Below, one piece after another: positions 5,354 to 11,249 of a stretch of DNA of 11,249 nucleotides. The position numbers and the translations under genes were made by a program. The stretch is from CALRGE01 sp964365765 (GTDB taxonomy: Bacteria > Patescibacteriota > Gracilibacteria > UBA1369 > 2-02-FULL-48-14): NCBI GenBank assembly GCA_964365765.1, contig CAYIRB010000034.1, positions 1 to 11,249 on the forward strand, given 5' to 3'. The notes below the pieces were generated by a model that saw only the letters and a program-made list of their open reading frames with translations, was not told the DNA's origin and did not search any database. How positions within the stretch are numbered: the stretch's first letter is position 1; every line of letters begins with the position of its first letter.

Positions 5354-7491
5354 TACAAAATATATTGAAAACATTGGCCGGATTTATGCGAAAAAGAGGG
5401 CATTTGGTCCTGATTTTCGCTTTGCTTTTACTATATCCGGATATTGCTTCGGCCGTCGGCGAGACGGTAGGCAACACGGCCAAATCAGTTGTGGAAGATA
5501 CGCTCGTCACAACCGTGAACTTGCTCATCAAAACCTTGAACATGATTATTTGGCCGCTCCTGCTCATAATCGGCGACCTGATGAGCAACGACCTGATTAT
5601 CGGTCCGGGCATGGAACAAAGGCTTTTGAGCATCTGGCAACAGATCAGGAATCTGGTGAACATAGCATTCGTCTTGGTCTTGCTGATCATGGCTTTCTAT
5701 AACGTTTCCGGCTTCGCGAAAGACGGCAACTTCGCGCTCAAGACCGGCTTGCCCAAGTTGATTATCGGTTTGATTTTGGTTAATTTCACTTTCCTGGGCG
5801 GAAAACTGGTTCTCGACCTTTCCAACATGGCCACGAGCGCGGTTTTTTCTCTTCCGGAATTGGCTTCCGGCAGCGACGCGGGCGCCTTTGACTTTGAGGG
5901 CAATGTAAGCGAATTGGAAAAAAATCTCTGCGTCAAGGCCGACGGAACACATTTCAACAAAGCGACGTACAAGGACATCCCCGCGCTTACACAGATGTTC
6001 TGCGAAAATACAGACGGAGTATATGACGGAACACTCAGCGCCGTGCAAAAAAGCCGCTTTTTTCAGAGTTTGAACGCAAACAACATCGGTTTGATAATCG
6101 CGGTCAACATGGGGCATTTGGAGGGATTGAAGTATACCGAGGGCGCTGTCACAAGCATCAGCGACTTGGCGGTAAACCTGATGTTCTCCATCGCGATGTT
6201 CGTGGTTTTCGCGGTTTCCTACATTGTCTTGGCGCTGGTATTGGTCGCCAGAATCGCCGTGCTTTGGATTGTAATGGCCTTATCACCCGTTATCGTACTT
6301 TTCTATGTCGTTCCTGAGCTGAAGTCGGGCACCGGTAAAATGGGCAACATTTCAGAGCAGGTGCTGACCCACATTTTAGCCCCGATAAAAATAGGTGTGG
6401 TTTTGACGATCGGTTTTATGATGCTGGACGCCATGTACGGCGTTGTCGGTTCGTCATTCAACAGCGCGATCGGAAAGTCGTCTCTTAGTTCCATCTCCGA
6501 TGGAGCGCTTCTGATTAGCGGCATAGCCGACTTGCAAAGACTTTTAATCGCCATAACCAGCATTGTGGTATTGTGGAAAGCAATCTTCAGCGCCGTGGAC
6601 GGTACAATCGCCCAAGGCTTGGTGGAGAAAGTTAAAGGCACGGTTGAGGGAGTCGGCTCTACGGCGCTCAGCTACTTGAAATACACACCTTTGGCGCCGA
6701 TCTCGGTCGAAAAAGACAAGGGTATAGTCCAAACCATGGGTCTTTCATTTGGCAATCTCGGCAGAATGGCGCAGGACTTCAAAAACGACTTTGAACAATC
6801 CCAAATCAACAAATCCAAGGCGATTTCCGAAGGAATCGGCCTCGACAAATTCTTTACCGGAGGCGGAGATCCTCTTGAAAGACTGGCCATAAAACTTCAA
6901 AACAACGCCGCGGCAACAAGCGCGAGCGAAATCAAGGAAGGCCTTCTTAAGGGGCCGGGTCTTCGTAATATAACAGACAGCTCAAAAATCAGACAGCAAT
7001 ACAGGGAAGTCACCGAAGGCTTGATTGCGAAGTACGCCGCCAAGGACGAAACGAAAAAAACCGACTGGACCAATAATCTTAACAATGCGATTGACAATGC
7101 GAACAGCCCCGAAGACATGGCGAATCTTATCAGAAAAATTACAGCAAAGGATAATATCATCACTGGTAATGAGGACATTGAGGCTATGTTAAAAGGACAG
7201 GAGCCCACAGTGACAACACCTCCCGCGTCCGCCGCTCCTCCGCCCGTCGCGGCGGCTCCAAAAACGGTGGATATGAAAGTCACGCTCGATCCGAAAATCC
7301 CTAGCGGCGTAACGCTTACGATTCCGACGGCTTTGAAAATTCCCGAGACAGTAAAAGGATTCAAGGGACTTAGTACGGCGAATGCAGCAGCCTTCCAGGC
7401 AAAATTGAAGCAAAGCAACTTGGACGCGTATATGAAAGCCAACGCGGGCGCCACCGAAATCGACGTTGATGAATTCAATAAACTCAAATAA
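5350..7491 (+). CDS. VirB6/TrbL-like multi-pass inner-membrane protein, type IV secretion-like
   Basis: A signal peptide is clear: basic residues 14-18, a hydrophobic core 19-29, and ASA at 33-35 before V36. Membrane segments lie near 56-78, 101-119, 134-156, 275-299, 302-322, 346-366 and 398-415. The motif ARIAVLWIVMALSPVIVLFY (300-319) followed by VVP resembles the conserved core of VirB6/TrbL-type polytopic proteins, which help form the inner-membrane channel of type IV secretion systems. A loop at about 160-270 with three Cys would face outward. The last 300 residues are soluble, with helices and a Pro/Ala linker (619-637) before a small Val/Thr-rich end domain; this is an unusually long tail. 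No VirB4-type ATPase is in the window. The ATG overlaps the upstream stop by 4 nt. The family call is moderately confident; the role is inferred. Confidence 0.85.
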   Translation: MIQNILKTLAGFMRKRGHLVLIFALLLLYPDIASAVGETVGNTAKSVVEDTLVTTVNLLIKTLNMIIWPLLLIIGDLMSNDLIIGPGMEQRLLSIWQQIRNLVNIAFVLVLLIMAFYNVSGFAKDGNFALKTGLPKLIIGLILVNFTFLGGKLVLDLSNMATSAVFSLPELASGSDAGAFDFEGNVSELEKNLCVKADGTHFNKATYKDIPALTQMFCENTDGVYDGTLSAVQKSRFFQSLNANNIGLIIAVNMGHLEGLKYTEGAVTSISDLAVNLMFSIAMFVVFAVSYIVLALVLVARIAVLWIVMALSPVIVLFYVVPELKSGTGKMGNISEQVLTHILAPIKIGVVLTIGFMMLDAMYGVVGSSFNSAIGKSSLSSISDGALLISGIADLQRLLIAITSIVVLWKAIFSAVDGTIAQGLVEKVKGTVEGVGSTALSYLKYTPLAPISVEKDKGIVQTMGLSFGNLGRMAQDFKNDFEQSQINKSKAISEGIGLDKFFTGGGDPLERLAIKLQNNAAATSASEIKEGLLKGPGLRNITDSSKIRQQYREVTEGLIAKYAAKDETKKTDWTNNLNNAIDNANSPEDMANLIRKITAKDNIITGNEDIEAMLKGQEPTVTTPPASAAPPPVAAAPKTVDMKVTLDPKIPSGVTLTIPTALKIPETVKGFKGLSTANAAAFQAKLKQSNLDAYMKANAGATEIDVDEFNKLK

Positions 7492-7502
7492 AAAATCCAA
7501 TC

Positions 7503-7530
7503 TTTACAAAAATAAAAAATATGATATACT
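7503..7530 (+). promoter_or_regulatory. Extended -10 promoter upstream of the structured leader
   Basis: TTTACA (7503-7508, 5 of 6 matches to the -35 consensus) is followed after 16 nt by TATACT (7525-7530). TGA directly before it (7522-7524) gives an extended -10. The predicted start point, near 7537, falls inside the N gap, so the leader RNA would start just before 7545. The TGATATA core also occurs in the promoter at 2106-2134. Confidence 0.75.
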
Positions 7531-7534
7531 CACA

Positions 7535-7544
7535 NNNNNNNNNN
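7535..7544. other. Assembly gap, 10 N
   Basis: Ten undetermined bases separate the promoter from the structured leader. The true gap length is unknown because runs of 10 N are often placeholders. The gap hides the predicted transcription start and possibly the 5' end of the closing helix. It also means that the join between 7534 and 7545 rests on scaffolding. Confidence 0.99.
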
Positions 7545-7642
7545 TAGATGTGAGGACGGTCCTGATCAGCGAAAGCTGGTTGTCGGGGACGGGTCCGCTC
7601 AGGAGACTGAGCTACCCATCTCCCTCTAAGACCACACATCTA
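7545..7642 (+). ncRNA. Candidate structured 5' leader RNA (cis-regulatory, class unknown)
   Basis: TAGATGTG (7545-7552) pairs perfectly with CACATCTA (7635-7642). The helix continues symmetrically as A.A mismatch, GG/CC, A.A mismatch, C-G (to 7557 and 7630). Inside are two hairpins capped by GNRA tetraloops. Hairpin A pairs GATCAGC with GCTGGTT around GAAA (7564-7581) and can sit on GTCC/GGAC (7559-7562 with 7587-7590). Hairpin B pairs GCTCAG with CTGAGC around GAGA (7597-7612) and sits on GGGT/ACCC (7591-7594 with 7614-7617). GGAGA at 7602-7606 is also complementary to TCTCC at 7619-7623, allowing a pseudoknot or an alternative fold. The result is a three-way-junction-like architecture between a strong promoter and the 1096-aa gene. 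I do not recognise a riboswitch or ribozyme class. Confidence 0.6.
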
Positions 7643-10600
7643 TGAGAAACAAAAACCACCTTCATTACTGGCGAAACCGACAAAACCCTTTCAGAGGAGA
7701 GTCTAAGCTTTTGCACATGGCCGGCACTCCCGATGACAAGAATAAAGCGCAGGAAATCGAGGCGATGCCGACAGCCTTGGATTTGACGATGACGCCTCCT
7801 GAATCCGATGAGATCGCGTCTCTTACAAAAGCAAGAAAATTTGAAATAAAAAATGCTTTGGATGGCGATCTTGAAAAGACATTCAGCGATTTGCAAAAAG
7901 ACCTGAATGGTCTGCAAAATTCCATTGAGCACATACAAGGGTACAGAGATAAACTGGACACCGACTCGATTCCTTTGAGTCAGCTGGAATTTGTTTCCAG
8001 AGCGAATCTGATTTTGACCGAAGTGAAAAAATTGGAGGGCTACAGCAAGAAAAAAGGCCTTGAACGGTTAAAAATGCCGGCCACGATCCCAAATATTCAT
8101 AAAGTGCATGAATTTGACATCGCTCCCGACCCAACGGCGAAAAACACGATTTATGAAAACGTCAAAAGAGAAATCCTTGCTATTTTGGACGGCATCATCT
8201 CGGATTTCGAAACACGAAAGGCGCCTTTGGAGAAACAAATGAAGGAAATATTAATCGATGAACTTGAAAGGGCGATCAACGCCGAGGAAAAAGTATGGAA
8301 AGAAGACCCGACTTTGCCTGTTTCCGTGACCAAAGAGAGTTACGCGAACACCTTGGACGCGATTGACAAATGGAGGACGGAAATAGCAAAACTTCGAGCC
8401 GATTTGTCCGTGGTGAAAGCCTCGAAAATCGCGGAACTTATAGAGCGGTTTTGGGAGCTGTTCACAAAACGCAGTTCGGATGTAAAAAGCATTGTCTCCG
8501 GCAAAACGGATATCTCGACCGTCGAAGCCAGAATCAACGCGCTCAATGAAAAACTAAGCAGTAAAGATACGAAAGAAACATTCGGCAAGATACAAGCAGA
8601 AGCGAGAAAACTTCTGCATGAACTGGATGTGGCGGAGGCGGCTTTGGAAGAACAAAATCGCACGGCCGACCCGAAAACATTTAAGAAATTCTATGATGAC
8701 AATAAAGAGGAAATAGCGCTGGCCAGAGACAAACTCAAGCAGGCGGAGGAGCTTGAAAAATTATCGCTGGAATTCATAAACGATAAAAATAAAATTTTCC
8801 CCGAAGATGCGCAAAGCACCGATAATATGCCGAAGGGTTTGAAGAACCAGCTCGAATTCATAAAGAAAATGCAAGACACGGGAAGCGATCAAGTCAGACA
8901 AAAACTTTACGCCAGCTATTTGGAACAGGCCGTGGGTCAGGCCGAACAGATGGTGGATCCCGACACGTTCAAGAAATATTTGGACAAAGACCTGCTCGCC
9001 GCGAGAAAGGGCATACATGACTTTCAATCGCAATTTTCCGAAAAACTCGGTAAAAACGTCAAAAGGGAAATCTATTGGGTTTCCTGGTACGACCTAACCC
9101 GCGGATGGGAAATAGTGAAAAACTGGGCGACGAACCGCATACAACGTAATTCGGACATGTGCATAGGTAAAGTGGGTGAAAAAATCATACCGAATTTAAG
9201 CATTCCGCTCACCGCGACATTGGGAAGTGAATTTGCGAATAAAGTGCACGAAACGGAACACCACGAAGTCGATCGTTTGGCGGGACTCTTGAAGCCGCAC
9301 GACAACTTCCACATAAGACACATGATGCATACGGAGACCAAGAACGTCGACCAACTTAAAGCGATATTCAACGTATTGTCCGAACGCGGAGTGATGCGCT
9401 GGGACGACCCGGTCTTGCTCAGACTCCTTAACCAATTCCAAAAGAGAATTATTTTCGACACCCAAAATCCGGAAAAAGAATTCAGGGACGAATCCAGATT
9501 CTACTTGAGACTTAAGGAAGCCACATCGGCAATATGGGATCCGGACGTTTACAGAAACTGGACCAGTCAAAATTCCTCGGCCTACGCATCCGAGAAAAAG
9601 AAATTCGAAAGCGAGTGTAACAGGCGTGCCGAGCAGCCCGGAGGTATGAGGAAATACTTGTCCTCATTCTTGAAAGAAGTTCGAATGAAAGGACCGGCTC
9701 ACAAGGTTGACCCGCATGAATATGAAGAGATGATTCACTACTGTATCGACAATGGTAAAATCAATCCCGAGGATCGATTGTATTACTTGATTCAGGGAAT
9801 CGACACCGGACTTTTGGCGAGATCGCGCGGGTCGGAATTGGATTCCAAAACAATCAATAACTATCCCTGTATTGAATTTTTTGCACAATCCGAAGGCATG
9901 TCATTTCAGGACATTCGGGAATTGGCAAGAATCGACGCCAACAATTTTGAGCCGGGCCCCGCTTATAAATATCACTTTGAAATGGAAGTCATGCATATGA
10001 AGGCGGTGCGCGAACGTCTTGAAAAGGCGGTTTCGCAAGGCATTCAAATCGACCACGACGACTTCACGCGTTTCGGAGCGCACTTGACGGATCAAACTCT
10101 GACCAATTTGTTGCAACAAAAAACCAGCGGTTTCCAATTGCCCGCGACCGGTGTGGCGAATTGCACCGTCGGATTTCTGAATTATCTGGATATGATGGCG
10201 ACGGGTTATGACAAAATGAAGGATAAGGAAAAGGAGTTGGCGCGATTCGCGTCCATCATTGTGAACTTTGACGGCATCACGCGCGGAAGAAAATACGCGG
10301 ATAGACCCGACCAGTATTTCAGATGGGGAGCCACGGGTATCGATAATCAGGCGCCGCGCGCGGCGGGTTCCTACATGCGGTCCGGAACGGGCAAATGGTC
10401 AGCAAAAAAACACGTGGAAACGGTGCAAAAGGCCTTGAGAGAAATCGATCCCTTCTTCTTCAATTTTATTGAAAGTCCCATAATTCCGACGCCCGATAAG
10501 GTACAAAAATTCGTGCAAACTCTGAAAAATCAATATCCGGGTCAGACCATATTCGGCGACAAACAGGATCCAAAGGACTACGACACGCTTCTGAGCGTAT

Positions 10601-10932
10601 CGGGTGAATACTTTCAGTTCGCAATCAACAATAACCCCGGGAAGGTGGCCGCTTTGTTTGAAAAAGTAAAAAAAGATCTGGCGCAGTCCGACTATGGTAA
10701 AGAGAAGAAAGATAAAAAATACGAGAAATTCACCAAAGAGTTGGATGAATCCGATAAGCGAAGAGAACGCGAAAAGGAACGTCAAAAAGAAGAGTTTGAA
10801 CATTTGACGGCCGCTTCGGAATCACCGGAAGAAGGCCACGGCCACGCTGCGCCTCACGCTCACTCCAAGCCGGAATGGGATAAAGACATTTGGGACGACC
10901 AACCGTATATGAGTCAACCGGCGCATCATTAA
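7642..10932 (+). CDS. Unrecognised 1096-aa helical coiled-coil protein with His-rich C-terminus
   Basis: I do not recognise a family. Residues 40-470 are highly charged and almost wholly helical, with long probable coiled coils. A segment at 476-501 rich in aromatic and basic residues (YWVSWYDLTRGW, then WATNRIQR) marks the move to a more globular half (about 480-1005). HETEH at 536-540 fits HExxH and lies in a His cluster (H541, H553, H557, H560, H563), but the context is too polar to call a metalloprotease. Residues 1007-1053 are very Lys/Glu/Arg-rich. The last 34 residues hold six His (GHGHAAPHAH, then a terminal HH), a possible metal-binding tail. No signal peptide or membrane segment is seen, so it is probably cytoplasmic. 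ATG 7642 gives a basic N-terminus; ATG 7717 (residue 26, MAGTPDDKNK) looks like a more natural start. Its stop overlaps that of thrS. Confidence 0.85.
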   Translation: MRNKNHLHYWRNRQNPFRGESKLLHMAGTPDDKNKAQEIEAMPTALDLTMTPPESDEIASLTKARKFEIKNALDGDLEKTFSDLQKDLNGLQNSIEHIQGYRDKLDTDSIPLSQLEFVSRANLILTEVKKLEGYSKKKGLERLKMPATIPNIHKVHEFDIAPDPTAKNTIYENVKREILAILDGIISDFETRKAPLEKQMKEILIDELERAINAEEKVWKEDPTLPVSVTKESYANTLDAIDKWRTEIAKLRADLSVVKASKIAELIERFWELFTKRSSDVKSIVSGKTDISTVEARINALNEKLSSKDTKETFGKIQAEARKLLHELDVAEAALEEQNRTADPKTFKKFYDDNKEEIALARDKLKQAEELEKLSLEFINDKNKIFPEDAQSTDNMPKGLKNQLEFIKKMQDTGSDQVRQKLYASYLEQAVGQAEQMVDPDTFKKYLDKDLLAARKGIHDFQSQFSEKLGKNVKREIYWVSWYDLTRGWEIVKNWATNRIQRNSDMCIGKVGEKIIPNLSIPLTATLGSEFANKVHETEHHEVDRLAGLLKPHDNFHIRHMMHTETKNVDQLKAIFNVLSERGVMRWDDPVLLRLLNQFQKRIIFDTQNPEKEFRDESRFYLRLKEATSAIWDPDVYRNWTSQNSSAYASEKKKFESECNRRAEQPGGMRKYLSSFLKEVRMKGPAHKVDPHEYEEMIHYCIDNGKINPEDRLYYLIQGIDTGLLARSRGSELDSKTINNYPCIEFFAQSEGMSFQDIRELARIDANNFEPGPAYKYHFEMEVMHMKAVRERLEKAVSQGIQIDHDDFTRFGAHLTDQTLTNLLQQKTSGFQLPATGVANCTVGFLNYLDMMATGYDKMKDKEKELARFASIIVNFDGITRGRKYADRPDQYFRWGATGIDNQAPRAAGSYMRSGTGKWSAKKHVETVQKALREIDPFFFNFIESPIIPTPDKVQKFVQTLKNQYPGQTIFGDKQDPKDYDTLLSVSGEYFQFAINNNPGKVAALFEKVKKDLAQSDYGKEKKDKKYEKFTKELDESDKRREREKERQKEEFEHLTAASESPEEGHGHAAPHAHSKPEWDKDIWDDQPYMSQPAHH

Positions 10933-11249
10933 AGTTTACGTTTGACGATTTCGTCGACGACTGTATTCACGAACTTATCAAGCGCCATTTCGCTCTGCTT
11001 TTTTGTGCGGTAATTGCGGGCGGAAACGGTCTTCGCGGCGACTTCTTTTTCACCCAGCACAAGCATCCACGGGATTTTTTTCATCTCGGAATTGCGGATT
11101 TTCTTGCCCAAACTTTCCGCGCTGTCGTCCAGATGAACACGGATTCCGTGTTCATCCATTGTTTCTTTAATTTTGTTTGCATATTTCAAAAATTTATCTG
11201 AAACCGGAAGAATCGCGACCTGCACGGGCGCCAGCCAAGTCGGAAAGGC
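10929..11249 (-). CDS. thrS: Threonyl-tRNA synthetase, C-terminal anticodon-binding domain (partial)
   Basis: The minus-strand frame is open to the window edge and encodes the last 107 residues of the enzyme, which charges tRNA-Thr with threonine. It begins AFPTWLAPVQVAILPVSDKF, the hallmark opening of the ThrRS anticodon-binding domain. GIRVHLDD, LGKKIRNSEMKKIPWMLVLG and EKEVAAKTVSARNY follow in the usual order. The catalytic and editing domains lie beyond position 11249. The gene runs towards the 1096-aa gene and their TAA codons overlap in TTAA (10929-10932). No intrinsic terminator lies between them. It is probably an unrelated housekeeping neighbour of the upstream cluster. Confidence 0.96.
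   Translation of the reverse strand, partial: AFPTWLAPVQVAILPVSDKFLKYANKIKETMDEHGIRVHLDDSAESLGKKIRNSEMKKIPWMLVLGEKEVAAKTVSARNYRTKKQSEMALDKFVNTVVDEIVKRKL

Noticed and set aside
5485..6117. Minus-strand frame of 210 codons, and another at 6897-7487 (196 codons)
   Set aside because: Both are antisense to the clearly coding VirB6-like gene with its signal peptide and membrane segments; they have no family resemblance.
7564..7581. Hammerhead-ribozyme-like core (CTGAT followed by GAAA)
   Set aside because: The required CUGAUGA order and the three-stem arrangement are absent; GAAA is simply the tetraloop of a 7-bp hairpin.
7597..7620. Minus-strand TAGCTCAG resembling a tRNA D-arm
   Set aside because: No matching acceptor stem, anticodon arm or T-arm (GGTTCGA-type) follows at the right distances. 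The sequence is explained by hairpin B of the plus-strand structure.
7545..7642. Terminal inverted repeats of a small transposable element (MITE)
   Set aside because: The 8-bp ends could be read this way, but no target-site duplication can be seen because of the N gap, and the nested GNRA hairpins and A.A-interrupted helix fit RNA folding better.
1..11249. CRISPR arrays, insertion sequences, rRNA genes, attachment sites
   Set aside because: I found no regularly spaced repeats, transposase-like frames, rRNA stretches or direct-repeat junctions on either strand.

Overview
The window looks like a chromosomal segment of an uncultured Candidate Phyla Radiation (Patescibacteria, Parcubacteria-like) bacterium, probably from a metagenome scaffold. 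Four things support this: a compact rpsF-ssb-rpsR block, a VirB6/TrbL-like multi-pass membrane protein among large unrecognised proteins of the kind such genomes carry, starts that lack a well-placed Shine-Dalgarno sequence, and a 10-base N gap. The lineage is an inference; no 16S gene is present.

Layout. Positions 108-569 hold an unrecognised small gene, followed by a palindromic terminator-like hairpin (583-603). A putative promoter (602-629) and a leader of about 200 nt with inverted repeats precede rpsF (832), ssb (1335) and rpsR (1834). That operon closes at a textbook intrinsic terminator (2067-2092).

A strong extended -10 promoter (2106-2134) then starts a tight four-gene operon (2159-7491). 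It encodes a two-helix membrane protein with a PH-like tail, a 503-aa helical protein, a 378-aa protein with two glycine/alanine-rich hydrophobic segments, and a 713-aa VirB6/TrbL-like protein with a signal peptide and a long soluble C-terminus. Intergenic distances are 1 nt, 5 nt and a 4-nt overlap, so the products probably work together, most simply as part of an envelope-spanning secretion or DNA-transfer-like complex.

A second extended -10 promoter (7503-7530), the N gap, and a roughly 98-nt RNA-like structure (7545-7642) lie in front of a 1096-aa, mostly helical, highly charged protein with a His-rich tail. The structure has a long closing helix and two GNRA-capped hairpins. The window ends with the C-terminal anticodon-binding domain of threonyl-tRNA synthetase on the minus strand. 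Its stop codon overlaps that of the 1096-aa gene.

The most interesting candidates are the structured leader at 7545-7642, which I cannot assign to a known RNA class, and the uncharacterised VirB6-associated membrane/coiled-coil system that it borders.
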